From: Bradyrhizobium sp. 199
GTDB taxonomy: Bacteria > Pseudomonadota > Alphaproteobacteria > Rhizobiales > Xanthobacteraceae
Assembly (NCBI RefSeq): GCF_023073355.1
Contig: NZ_JADPJI010000005.1
Span: 1,054,001 to 1,118,000 of the forward strand
Direction: 5' to 3'
DNA: 64,000 bases
Positions 10,147 to 18,792 of this stretch are shown here, one piece after another. How positions within the stretch are numbered: position 1 is the first letter of the stretch; each line of letters opens with the position of its first letter. The position numbers were made by a program, and so were the translations under genes. Under the pieces are notes generated by a model that searched no databases, was not told the DNA's origin, and saw nothing but the letters and a program-made list of their open reading frames with translations.

Positions 10147-10373
10147 TCTCTTTTCCCCCTTGTCGCCAAGCGATCAGTTTTGCTGCTTCGAGCCCGGCAG
10201 GACACCAGTCGTCGTGTCGAGGCATTCGTGTGCTCCGGACTAGCCCTGCTATCGCTTTCCAAGGCGGAGCAATTGCCAAGCCATTTGCGCCGATGGTTGG
10301 CGGGGGATCCAGGGAATAGCGCTCTCGGTTGGTCGGACCTGCACCGGCCGCCCCGAAATAGAGAGATATTGCC

Positions 10374-11567
10374 ATGTCTACAAATTCAATTCCGGTGCCG
10401 AACGTTCTGATTGTGGAAGACGAAATGATCCTGCGCATGCGCGCAGTCGATATCGTGGAGGACGCCGGATTCTGTCCCGTCGAAGCCGTCAACGCCGACG
10501 AGGCAATGTCGGTCCTCGAATCCCGATCGGATATTTCGTTGCTTCTCACCGACATTCAGATGCCTGGCAGCATCGATGGCCTGAAGCTCGCCCATGCAGT
10601 GCACGAACGCTGGCCGTCGATCAAGATCATCTTGATTTCCGGTCAAGTGAAGCCGTCTGAGGAAGAGAGGCCAGCCAACAGCCGCTTCTTCGGCAAGCCG
10701 CTTGGTGTCGAGCAAATGATCACTGAGTTGCAGGCGATGATCGGTGCAGGTGCGCTGCAGATAGTTCCGACGGCAACCGATTGGACGGGCGGCGAGGCGT
10801 CTCACCACCCGGCGCACATGGCCGACCCTTCGTCCCGATCAAGAGACGAGACCGTTCTGTCGGCCGAAAACGACAGTCTCCGATTACTGCTCGAACAAGC
10901 CGAGATAGACGCCCAGGCGCTCATCATCCAGGCCGGGATCGACGCCGAGCAGCGAACCGCCGCCGACAAGCTGCAGAAACTGATCCTGGGCGAGCTTCAT
11001 CATCGCGTCAAAAACACGCTTGCCATGGTCAGCGCCATCGCGTCCCAAAGCTTCCGCGGAGCGCTGAGTATCGAGCACGGACAGAAGGCCATGGAGGGAA
11101 GGCTGCTCGCATTGGGACGAGCCCACGATCTGCTGATGCAGGTCAGTTGGGCGGATGCAAGCCTTACTCACACGCTGAGCAGCGCGACGGAACCTTATGA
11201 TAGCCATGGAGACAGACGTTTTCATTTCAATGGACCCGATATCAGGATCACCTCCGTCGCTGTCATCGCGCTTGCGATGACGATGAACGAGCTGTGCACG
11301 AATACGACCAAGTTCGGAGCCCTGTCGGTCCCCACAGGCCGGGTAGAAGTGGCATGGGCTGTTGACGAGGCGAAGCAGAGACTTCGCCTTGTGTGGACGG
11401 AAAGGGGAGGTCCCGCCGTCGAGCCCCCGGTGCGGCGGAGCTTCGGCACCCGGATGATGGGGTCACTCGGACAGCAATTGGCTGGCCAGGTGAGCCTTGC
11501 TTACGAACCAAGCGGCTTCATTTATTCGCTGGATGTGCCGCTGAGTTCAGTTATTGCGGTCGCCTGA
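10374..11567 (+). CDS. receiver-HWE histidine kinase hybrid
   Basis: This 397-residue protein carries a CheY-like receiver domain at residues 8-125 (VLIVEDEMILRMRAVDIVED). The phospho-accepting Asp is in LLLTDIQMPGSIDG and the conserved Lys in FFGKPLG. A linker with a short coiled coil (about residues 160-205) leads to the HWE kinase region. There the His box is GELHHRVKNTLAMVSAIASQ, the N box MNELCTNTTKFGALS, and WTERGGPAVEPP follows. Placing REC before the kinase makes it a kinase gated by a phosphorelay input and not a sensor. It has no membrane segment. It lies downstream of another HWE kinase, with the small exported protein between them. Confidence 0.9.
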   Translation: MSTNSIPVPNVLIVEDEMILRMRAVDIVEDAGFCPVEAVNADEAMSVLESRSDISLLLTDIQMPGSIDGLKLAHAVHERWPSIKIILISGQVKPSEEERPANSRFFGKPLGVEQMITELQAMIGAGALQIVPTATDWTGGEASHHPAHMADPSSRSRDETVLSAENDSLRLLLEQAEIDAQALIIQAGIDAEQRTAADKLQKLILGELHHRVKNTLAMVSAIASQSFRGALSIEHGQKAMEGRLLALGRAHDLLMQVSWADASLTHTLSSATEPYDSHGDRRFHFNGPDIRITSVAVIALAMTMNELCTNTTKFGALSVPTGRVEVAWAVDEAKQRLRLVWTERGGPAVEPPVRRSFGTRMMGSLGQQLAGQVSLAYEPSGFIYSLDVPLSSVIAVA

Positions 11568-11660
11568 ACTGTCGCTGCTAATCCCGGTGATTTGCTGACC
11601 GATATAGGTGCGCGTCCCGTCAACTTCGCTTTGCGGCAGTCAACGAGACGCGATCACCAG

Positions 11661-13043
11661 TTAAATCAACCCCGCCAGCCGCAGCGCCACGCCAGCCGCA
11701 CAGCTCCCCGCCAGCACCGTCAGCATCCCCAACTTGAACCGGAAGATGGCGGTCGCCGCTGCGATCGACAGCAGCAGCGCAGGGATATCGACACTGGTCA
11801 GCACCGGCCTGTCGAAGTTCAGCGGAAACGCATGCACAGGCACCGTCTCGCGAAACAGCGTATGCAACGCGAACCAGATCGAGAGGTTGAGGATGACGCC
11901 GACGACGGCGGCAGTGATCGCGCCGAGCGCGCCGGCGAGGCCGGTATTGCCGCGCAGGCGCTCGATATAGGGGGCGCCGACGAAGATCCAGAGGAAGCAG
12001 GGTGTGAAGGTGACCCAGGTCGCGAGCAATCCGCCGAGGGTGGCCGCCAGCATCGGCGACAGGCCGCTCGGGTCGCGGTAGGCGGCCATGAAGCCCACGA
12101 ACTGCAGCACCATGATCAGCGGACCCGGCGTGGTCTCGGCCATGCCGAGGCCGTCCAGCATCTCGTGCGGCTTCAGCCAGTGATAATGCTCGACTGCCTG
12201 CTGGGCGACATAGGCCAGCACGGCATAGGCACCGCCAAAGGTGACCAGCGACATCTTCGAGAAGAACAGCGCGATCTGGCTGAACACGTTGGCTTGACCC
12301 AAGGCAGCGAGCAGCGCGATGACCGGCACCAGCCATAGCGCCAGCCACAGCGCACCGATGCGGATTGTGCGTGATGTATTGGGCCGCACGTGTTCGGGCA
12401 CGGCCTCCCCGAGCATGCTGTCGATGGCGGCGCTGCCGCCATGGCCGTGGCCACCCGGCGCGAATTCGGGCCGGCCGCTTCGCGCGCCGGCATAGCCGAT
12501 GATGCCGGCGGCGATGATGATGATCGGGAAGGGGACGGCGAAGAAGAAGATCGCGACGAAGGCTCCGGCTGCGAGGGCGATCATGATGCGGTTCTTCAAC
12601 GCGCGCTTGCCGACGCGCACCACCGCCTCGACGACGATGGCGAGCACGGCGGCCTTGAGGCCGAAGAACAGCGCCTCGACGAAGCTGACATTGCCGAAAG
12701 CCGCGTAGATGTAGCTGAGGCCCATGATGGCGATGATGCCGGGCAGGATGAACAGTCCGCCCGCCATCAATCCGCCGGCAGTGCGGTGCATCAGCCAGCC
12801 GACATAGGTCGCGAGCTGCTGCGCCTCCGGCCCCGGGAGCAGCATGCAATAGTTCAGCGCATGCAGGAAACGGCCCTCGGAGATCCACTTCTTCTCCTCG
12901 ACCAGGATGCGGTGCATCACCGCGATCTGGCCCGCGGGCCCGCCGAAACTGAGGCAGGCGACGCGAAGCCAGACGCGGAACGCTTCGTTGAAGCTGATGC
13001 CGTGACCGGCATCAGCTCCTGCTTGAACGTTACGGGTGTCCAT
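11661..13043 (-). CDS. chrA: chromate efflux transporter ChrA
   Basis: ChrA of the CHR family exports chromate using the proton gradient. The start chosen is ATG 13043, overlapping the stop of the upstream chrB gene (TAATG), giving 460 residues. There are two homologous CHR domains. The first starts FNEAFRVWLRVACLSFGGPAGQ, seen here as ACLSFGGPAGQIAVMHR, with the hallmark LLPGPEAQQLATYVGW. The second has LVTFGGAYAVLAYVAQ and ETTPGPLIMVLQFVGFMAAY. About ten membrane segments are visible. A His/Gly-rich cytoplasmic loop (GGHGHGGSAA) separates the halves. Together with chrB it forms a two-gene chromate-resistance operon. Confidence 0.95.
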   Translation of the reverse strand: MDTRNVQAGADAGHGISFNEAFRVWLRVACLSFGGPAGQIAVMHRILVEEKKWISEGRFLHALNYCMLLPGPEAQQLATYVGWLMHRTAGGLMAGGLFILPGIIAIMGLSYIYAAFGNVSFVEALFFGLKAAVLAIVVEAVVRVGKRALKNRIMIALAAGAFVAIFFFAVPFPIIIIAAGIIGYAGARSGRPEFAPGGHGHGGSAAIDSMLGEAVPEHVRPNTSRTIRIGALWLALWLVPVIALLAALGQANVFSQIALFFSKMSLVTFGGAYAVLAYVAQQAVEHYHWLKPHEMLDGLGMAETTPGPLIMVLQFVGFMAAYRDPSGLSPMLAATLGGLLATWVTFTPCFLWIFVGAPYIERLRGNTGLAGALGAITAAVVGVILNLSIWFALHTLFRETVPVHAFPLNFDRPVLTSVDIPALLLSIAAATAIFRFKLGMLTVLAGSCAAGVALRLAGLI

Positions 13044-13861
13044 TACGCCTTCACCTTGTTGGTCGGCCAGTTGTGGGTCTCGGCCGTGGCGTCGCGGCAC
13101 CAGCGGTAGAAGGCATCGTAGAGCGTCATGCCGGCCTCGAGCTGTTCGAGGTCGTCGTCATACATTCGCGACAGCCCGAGCGAGGCCGCGAGCAGGCCGG
13201 GTGCCTCCGGCGCCAGATCCGGCCGCGCGGTGTCGGCGCCGCGCACCAGTGTTGCGAGCCTGAGCAGCGCCGGTGTCGCGATGCCGAATTCCTCGATCAT
13301 CACGTCGAAGGTGCAGAGCTCGCCGCGGTGGCTCCAGAACACGTTCTCGATGTCGAAGGGAGCCGCATTGAATCGCTCGCCGACGGCGACCACTTCGGAA
13401 GGCGCCACATAGAGGAACACCGCGTTGGGGTCGACGAAGCGGCGGATCAGCCAGGGGCAGGCGATGCGGTCGACCTTGGGCCGGGCCCGCGTCACCCAGA
13501 CCGTGCGCCCCTGGGGATCGCGCGGCGGCAGCTTGCGCGCGTCGACCAGCGGCAGCTTCGCCGCCATCCAACCCTCGAAGCCGCCCTCCAGCGTCTCGGC
13601 TTGCACGCCGAGCTGGCGCAGCCAGGCCGCGGTGCCTTGCGCGAGCTTCTCGCCGCGAAAGCATGAAACGATGGCTGAACGGCCGGCAAATTCGCCGCCC
13701 CATTCCGCGACGGTCTCGTGGCTGAGCTTGATCGAGCCGGGAATCAGCCGCCTGTCGGCGGCAAAATCGTCCTCGGTGCGGACGTCGATCAGGACAGGAG
13801 TCTTGGCCGTGCCGATCAGGCGCGCCAATTTATCGGATGATATGGTCGTGAACGTAGACAT
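13043..13861 (-). CDS. chrB: rhodanese-ChrB fusion, chromate resistance protein
   Basis: ATG 13861 (GAGGA upstream) gives 272 residues. Residues about 1-105 form a rhodanese domain with IDVRTEDDFAADRRLIPGS and the catalytic-loop cysteine in SCFRGEKLAQG. The C-terminal part, from about residue 120, is a ChrB domain: VWVTRARPKVDRIACPWLIR, RRFVDPNAVFLYV and the closing YDAFYRWCRD. ChrB proteins sense or reduce chromate and regulate chrA. In this fused form the rhodanese may handle sulfur damage or bind the oxyanion; that is inference. The gene is first of the chrB-chrA operon and transcribed away from dmeF. Confidence 0.9.
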   Translation of the reverse strand: MSTFTTISSDKLARLIGTAKTPVLIDVRTEDDFAADRRLIPGSIKLSHETVAEWGGEFAGRSAIVSCFRGEKLAQGTAAWLRQLGVQAETLEGGFEGWMAAKLPLVDARKLPPRDPQGRTVWVTRARPKVDRIACPWLIRRFVDPNAVFLYVAPSEVVAVGERFNAAPFDIENVFWSHRGELCTFDVMIEEFGIATPALLRLATLVRGADTARPDLAPEAPGLLAASLGLSRMYDDDLEQLEAGMTLYDAFYRWCRDATAETHNWPTNKVKA

Positions 13862-14004
13862 GATGCGTCCTCGCATAAATCAGACGGGACGCGATACTTG
13901 GGCATGTCGCCTCGTGGGGAGATCGCTCAAATCCCCATGGTGCAGATTACATCGAAACTAAGAAGCACTGTCAATCCGCGGGACGATTGCGCCTTAGAAA
14001 AGTG

Positions 14005-14023
14005 CTACCCACCGGGCTATACT
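14005..14023 (+). promoter_or_regulatory. possible DmeR/RcnR-type operator and -10 of dmeF
   Basis: The sequence GCTACCCACCGGGCTATACT contains a CCC-N3-GGG core (14008-14016) flanked by TA, followed by the -10-like TATACT (14018-14023) about 36 bases before the dmeF start. RcnR/DmeR-type Co/Ni repressors bind C- or G-tract operators with flanking TA pairs. No dmeR gene is adjacent, so the assignment is tentative. Confidence 0.35.
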
Positions 14024-14058
14024 GGCCTCCAACAGACCTGAATCCTCTGGAGTATTCG

Positions 14059-15030
14059 ATGCATTCGCATTCCATCGAACAATGGACCCACGACCACGCC
14101 TTTCTGGGCGAGAAGCACGACGAGAACGAGCGGCGTACCTGGCTGGTGGTCGTGCTGACGCTGGTCATGATGGTCGGCGAGATCGTGGCCGGTTCGCTGT
14201 TCGGCTCGATGGCGCTCTTGGCCGACGGCTGGCACATGGGCACGCATGCGGCGGCGCTCGGCATTGCCGCCTTCGCGTACCGCTTCGCCCGCCGGCATCT
14301 GGGGAATGCGCATTTCACGTTCGGCACCGGCAAGTTCGGCGATCTCGCCGCCTTCGCCAGTGCGATCATCCTCGGGCTGATCGCCGTCGAGATCGCCTAT
14401 GAGAGCGTGCTGCGGCTGATCAATCCGGTTCCGATCGTCTACGGCGATGCCATGGCGGTGGCCGCACTCGGTCTGTGCGTCAACCTCGCCAGCGCGTGGC
14501 TGCTGCGCGACAACCACGGTCATCACCATCACGGTCAGGCGCACGGCCACAGCCATCCGCATGATGACCACGACGATCATGACCACGATCACCACGACCA
14601 TCGCCATCACGACAACAATCTTCGCGCGGCCTATGTCCATGTCATGACGGATGCCGCGACCTCGGTGCTGGCAATCGCAGCGCTCGCCGTCGCCATGTAT
14701 TCGGGGTGGGTCTGGGCCGACCCCGCCGTCGGCCTGATCGGCAGCGCGGTGATCGCGAGCTGGGCGTTCGGCCTGGTCAAGTCGTCAGGTGCGGTGCTGC
14801 TCGACGTGCGCGCCGACGAAAAGCTGGAGCGGGTGATCCGCTCGCGCATGGAGGTCGGTGACGATCGCGTCACTGACCTGCATCTCTGGCAAGTCGGCCC
14901 CGGCCATTGTGCCGTGCTGCTCTCGGTGGTGTCGGACCAGCCGAGGCAGCCGGCCGTCTACAAGCAGCGGCTCGCCGGACTGAAGGGCCTCAGCCATGTG
15001 ACGGTCGAGGTGGAGACCTGTCCGCATTGA
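14059..15030 (+). CDS. dmeF: cation diffusion facilitator, Co/Ni efflux DmeF type
   Basis: CDF proteins export divalent metals in exchange for protons. ATG 14059 (GGAG upstream) gives 323 residues, opening MHSHSIEQWTHDHAFLGEKH, the characteristic DmeF N-terminus. Six membrane segments are visible, with the metal site LADGWHMGTHAAAL in helix 2 and HVMTDAATSVLAI in helix 5. Between helices 4 and 5 lies a very His/Asp-rich loop (about residues 155-190, HHHHGQAHGHSH and repeats). The C-terminal cytoplasmic domain includes VTDLHLWQVGPGHCAVLL. It is transcribed away from the chrBA operon, so the two form a metal-resistance patch. Confidence 0.93.
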   Translation: MHSHSIEQWTHDHAFLGEKHDENERRTWLVVVLTLVMMVGEIVAGSLFGSMALLADGWHMGTHAAALGIAAFAYRFARRHLGNAHFTFGTGKFGDLAAFASAIILGLIAVEIAYESVLRLINPVPIVYGDAMAVAALGLCVNLASAWLLRDNHGHHHHGQAHGHSHPHDDHDDHDHDHHDHRHHDNNLRAAYVHVMTDAATSVLAIAALAVAMYSGWVWADPAVGLIGSAVIASWAFGLVKSSGAVLLDVRADEKLERVIRSRMEVGDDRVTDLHLWQVGPGHCAVLLSVVSDQPRQPAVYKQRLAGLKGLSHVTVEVETCPH

Positions 15031-15119
15031 CGGGAGCTGTGCCCGCGGAATTCTGTGGCGCCGCCGGGGTTGATCCTCGGTCGCAGCTCCGTAAATCGCT
15101 TGCCAAGGAGGGACCAAGG

Positions 15120-15950
15120 ATGACGTCCACGATCAAGCTTGCTTTCGCCGCCGCCGCGCTCGCCTTCTCCAGTCATGGAGCGATGGCGCAGGCGGAGAAG
15201 TCCGGCGTCGAAAGGCTCTACGTCCTCAATTGCGGCGAGGGCACTGCCGGCGACATCTCGCGCTGGACGCCCGGCCTGAACGAGGGCAAGACGATGGACT
15301 TCGTCGACAGCTGCTATCTCATCAAGCACGCCAAGGGCTGGTTCCTGTGGGATACCGGCATCGCCGATGCCGTTGCTTCCATGCCGAACGGTCTCGCGCC
15401 CGCCGATCCCAAAGCCGTCACCTGGCGCAGGCCGAAGACGCTGGCCGGTCAACTCGAGCAGCTCGGCCTCAAGCCGGACGACGTCAAGGCGATGGCCGTC
15501 TCGCACACGCATCCCGATCACACCGGCAATGTCGAGCTGTTCCCGCAGGCCACGCTCTACGTGCAGAAGGCCGAATATGACTGGCCCGGGGCAAACAACG
15601 CGCCGCGCTTCAAGCCGTCACATCCGGTCGAGCTGCTCACGGGCGACAAGGACGTCTTCGGCGATGGCAGCGTGACCATCCTGTCAACGCCCGGCCACAC
15701 GCCCGGGCATCAGTCGTTGCTGGTGAAACTGCCGAAGACCGGCGCGGTGGTGCTGTCCGGCGATGCCGTGCACTTCAAAGACAATTGGGACAACCGCCGC
15801 GTCCCCGGCATGAATGTTGACAAGGACCAGAGCGTGGCCTCGATGCAGAAGATCGCCGACACGCTCGCCAAGGAAAAAGGGCAGCTCTGGATCAACCACG
15901 ACAAGGCCCAGCGCGACAGCCAGAAGATGGCGCCGGAGTTTTACGACTGA
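15120..15950 (+). CDS. exported MBL-fold N-acyl homoserine lactonase-like hydrolase
   Basis: This 276-residue protein starts at 15120 behind a strong AAGGAGGGACCAAGG. A signal peptide (MTSTIKLAFAAAALAFSSHG, then AMAQA) indicates export to the periplasm. The metal-binding motif HTHPDHTGN matches HxHxDH, and later ligands appear as PGHTPGHQSLLV, LSGDAVHF and the INHDK histidine, so two metals should bind. The family pattern LNCGEG and YLIKHAKGWFLWDTG is that of the AttM/AiiA-like lactonase group. It may open lactone rings of quorum-sensing signals, but the substrate is inferred only from the family. Confidence 0.88.
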   Translation: MTSTIKLAFAAAALAFSSHGAMAQAEKSGVERLYVLNCGEGTAGDISRWTPGLNEGKTMDFVDSCYLIKHAKGWFLWDTGIADAVASMPNGLAPADPKAVTWRRPKTLAGQLEQLGLKPDDVKAMAVSHTHPDHTGNVELFPQATLYVQKAEYDWPGANNAPRFKPSHPVELLTGDKDVFGDGSVTILSTPGHTPGHQSLLVKLPKTGAVVLSGDAVHFKDNWDNRRVPGMNVDKDQSVASMQKIADTLAKEKGQLWINHDKAQRDSQKMAPEFYD

Positions 15951-15958
15951 CGCTCGGA

Positions 15959-16150
15959 TCAGCTTTTCGGCGCGGTCGCCGCGGGCGGGCTCGGCTCCGG
16001 CGTCTTCTTCGGCTTCAGTGTCCCGGCATAGAACGAGATCAGCCAGATCGAGAGGAGGGCGAGGAGGTAGACGCCCCAGGCCTGCGGCGGCGTGGTTGCC
16101 CAGCGCAGGAGGCCTTTAAACGTGCGGGGCGGGTCGGCGTCGTGGCTCAT
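15959..16150 (-). CDS. small single-pass membrane protein, unknown function
   Basis: This 63-residue protein has one hydrophobic segment near residues 26-42 (GVYLLALLSIWLISFYAG), a polar N-terminus and a Pro/Lys-rich tail (KPKKTPEPSPPAAT). I do not recognise it. It sits between the convergent lactonase gene and the MFS gene on its own strand, and may be cotranscribed with the latter, since its start is 31 bases after the MFS stop. Confidence 0.6.
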   Translation of the reverse strand: MSHDADPPRTFKGLLRWATTPPQAWGVYLLALLSIWLISFYAGTLKPKKTPEPSPPAATAPKS

Positions 16151-16181
16151 CGCCCGCTTGTGCGCGAAAGCTCCGGCTCCG

Positions 16182-17339
16182 TCAATCAGGCCGCGGCTTG
16201 GTGCGGATCAGGAACAGCGCGGCCAGCGCCGACAGGCTGAGCGCGGAGGAGACGATCAGCACCTTGGCGCCCATGAGGTCGATCAGCAGGCCGAAGGCCA
16301 GAGGCGCCACCGCCTGCGCCATCCGCGCCGGGGCGCCGATGATGCCGAGACGGTAGCCGAAATCCTTGGGGCCGAAGATCGACAAGGGTAGCGTGCCGCG
16401 CGCGATCGTCAGGATGCCGTTGCCCGAGCCGTGGAATAGCGCGAACGCGCTCGCCGCGGCGCCACCGAAGATCGCCACGATCACCGCGCCGATCGGATGG
16501 GTGAGGCAGGCGAGCCGCGTCGACCACAGCGGATGGAAGCGGCTGAGGAAGCCGGCCTCCAACATGCGTGCGCCGACTTGCGCCGGGCCGATCAGTGCGC
16601 CGGCTGCGATCGCCTCGGCCGGCGTGGCTCCCGTCGCCTCCAGGATGCGCGGGAAATGCGCGGCCATGGCGCCGGTGACGGTCCAGGCCGCCGCGAAGAT
16701 GAAGGCGAGCAGGAGCATGGTGCGATCGAGCGGCAAATGCGGCTTCTCGGCCGTGGCCGCCGCCTGCCTGGCGCCCTTGATCACCGGCAGCATGAAGAAG
16801 TTGAGCGGCAGGCCGATCAGGAGGTTGGCGGCGGCCCAGGCAAAGCAGGTCTCGCGCCAGCCGATATGGGCGAGGCCCCAGGCGGTGAGCGGCCAGCCGA
16901 CCGTGGAGGCGAAGCCCGCCATCAGCGTGATGCCGGTGATGGGCCTGCGTGCCTCGGTGCCGTAGATGCGCCCCAGAGCGGCGAAGGCGGCGTCGTAGAG
17001 CCCCATGGCCATGCCGATGCCGAGCACGAGCCAGGCCAACACCATCACCGGGACGGAGTGTGCGAAGCCAAGCAGCGCGAGGCCAGCGGCAATCGTCAGG
17101 TTGGACGCCGACAGCACCTGCCGGCCGCCGACGAGATCGATCTGACGCCCGATGCGCGGGCCGAGCATCGCCGAGATTACCAGCGAGGCCGAGAACGCGC
17201 CAAAGATCCAGTTGGAGGAGACGCCGAGGTCGCGCGCCATGGGATCGGCGATCAGCGCCGGTAAATAATAGCTCGAAGCCCAGGCCAGGGTCTGCGTGGT
17301 GCCAAGCGTCAGGATGATCGGAAGCTGGCGCTGGCTCAT
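16182..17339 (-). CDS. MFS transporter
   Basis: This is a major facilitator superfamily protein of 385 residues from ATG 17339, starting MSQRQLPIILTLGTTQTLAW. About twelve hydrophobic helices are visible, with the cytoplasmic loop motif GPRIGRQIDLVGGRQVL between helices 2 and 3. The second half begins after the PHLPLDRTMLL loop. The longer frame from 17483 adds 48 residues of unlikely N-terminus. The substrate cannot be inferred. It is divergent from the cyclase gene at 17505, with which it shares a 165-base promoter region. Confidence 0.88.
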   Translation of the reverse strand: MSQRQLPIILTLGTTQTLAWASSYYLPALIADPMARDLGVSSNWIFGAFSASLVISAMLGPRIGRQIDLVGGRQVLSASNLTIAAGLALLGFAHSVPVMVLAWLVLGIGMAMGLYDAAFAALGRIYGTEARRPITGITLMAGFASTVGWPLTAWGLAHIGWRETCFAWAAANLLIGLPLNFFMLPVIKGARQAAATAEKPHLPLDRTMLLLAFIFAAAWTVTGAMAAHFPRILEATGATPAEAIAAGALIGPAQVGARMLEAGFLSRFHPLWSTRLACLTHPIGAVIVAIFGGAAASAFALFHGSGNGILTIARGTLPLSIFGPKDFGYRLGIIGAPARMAQAVAPLAFGLLIDLMGAKVLIVSSALSLSALAALFLIRTKPRPD

Positions 17340-17504
17340 ATTCCTGGATGCCTGGTCGGCGGTGTCATCGGTTCCATTTGCAGCCGGTAACGAGAGCGCG
17401 TCAACAGCGTCCGTGACATACTCGATCTGCTGCTGACGGGAGCCTTGATGGCACGCACTCGCGCGTGGCCTTCCGCTCGTCACGAATGCACGTCATAATG
17501 GCGT

Positions 17505-18764
17505 ATGCAATTGACCTCGCGCCTGGCGCTGATGAACTGGCTGGCCAGCCAAGGGCTCACCGGCCTGCCTGAACCGGAACTGCTCCGTGGATTTTGTGAG
17601 CGCTGCTGCGTCGAGGGACTGGAGCTCTCGCGCGGACTCGTGGTCATCGATACCTTGCATCCGATCTACGAGGGCCGCGCGTTCCGCTGGAGCGATACAC
17701 CGACCAACGAGAGCGACGTCGTCGAATACGGCTCGACCGCCGAGGGCGACGCGGCCAAGAATTGGCGCCGCTCGGTGTTCTTTCGCCTGCTCGAGCATGG
17801 CCACGACGAGATGCTGCTCGACCTTGCCGACGCGCCCTCACTCGATTTCTCGCAGATCGGCGACCTCGCCGAAAAGGGGCACCGGCATTTCCTCGCTTTC
17901 GTGCACCGCTTTGGTGAGACCGGAGCGCTTGGGCAGATGGACTGTCTCTACTCGTATTGGACGACGCGACGCCAAGACGGCTTTACGGAAGCGGAGCTGG
18001 CCGCACTGCGCGATCTCGTGCCGGTGCTGGGGCTCGCGATCAAATCGGCGCAGCAGGTCGACATCGTGCGCACGCTCGGCCGCGTCTATCTCGGCCGCGA
18101 TGCCTCCGAGCAGGTGCTGCGCGGGCGCATCTCGCGCGGCGTCACCGAGCGGATCAACGCCGTGCTCTGGTATTCGGATTTGCGCGGCTCGACTGGGATC
18201 AGCGAGAGCATCGGCCCTGACGAGATCATCCCGTTCCTCAACGACTATGCGCAGGCCGCGATCGACGCGATCCATGGGGCGGGCGGGGATGTGCTGAAGC
18301 TGATCGGCGATGGCGTGCTCGCGATGTTCTGGGGCGAGGACATGGCCGATGCGCGGCGCGCTGCGCTCTGCGCCGAGCATCTGTTCCGCAAGAACGTCGC
18401 GGCGCTGAACAAGCGGCGGGAGGCCAACGGCCGTCCCACCACCTCGGCCTATATCGGCCTGCATGTGGGCGAGGTCTTCTACGGCAATATCGGCAGCGAG
18501 GACCGGCTCGACTTCACGGTGGTCGGCCCTACCGTCAACGAGGTCAGCCGCATCGCCTCGATGAGTCGTTCGGTCGATCGCGAGTTGCTCGCATCGTCCG
18601 AGTTCTACAAGGGCCTCGACGCCGCCGGCCGCCGCTATCTCGTCTCCACCGGCCGCTACGCCTTGCGCGGCATCGGCCGCGCGCAGGATCTCTACACGCT
18701 CGATCCCGAAGTTGACGCAAGCGAGCGGGTGACGGGGAGCTACGAGCGGTATCTGGCGAATTAG
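17505..18764 (+). CDS. class III adenylate/guanylate cyclase
   Basis: This 419-residue protein has a C-terminal class III cyclase homology domain at about residues 220-390. The two metal-binding aspartates lie in WYSDLRGSTGIS and LIGDGVLAMFWG, and the dimer-interface segment is DFTVVGPTVNEVSRIASMSR. The N-terminal 210 residues look soluble and lack membrane helices. They may be a GAF-like or other sensory region, with DCLYSYWTTRRQDGFTEAEL near its end. Rhizobia encode many such single-domain cyclases. Whether it makes cAMP or cGMP cannot be told without structural modelling. Confidence 0.92.
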   Translation: MQLTSRLALMNWLASQGLTGLPEPELLRGFCERCCVEGLELSRGLVVIDTLHPIYEGRAFRWSDTPTNESDVVEYGSTAEGDAAKNWRRSVFFRLLEHGHDEMLLDLADAPSLDFSQIGDLAEKGHRHFLAFVHRFGETGALGQMDCLYSYWTTRRQDGFTEAELAALRDLVPVLGLAIKSAQQVDIVRTLGRVYLGRDASEQVLRGRISRGVTERINAVLWYSDLRGSTGISESIGPDEIIPFLNDYAQAAIDAIHGAGGDVLKLIGDGVLAMFWGEDMADARRAALCAEHLFRKNVAALNKRREANGRPTTSAYIGLHVGEVFYGNIGSEDRLDFTVVGPTVNEVSRIASMSRSVDRELLASSEFYKGLDAAGRRYLVSTGRYALRGIGRAQDLYTLDPEVDASERVTGSYERYLAN

Positions 18765-18792
18765 GCTGGCGGCTCCATCCCACGCGGCGGCG

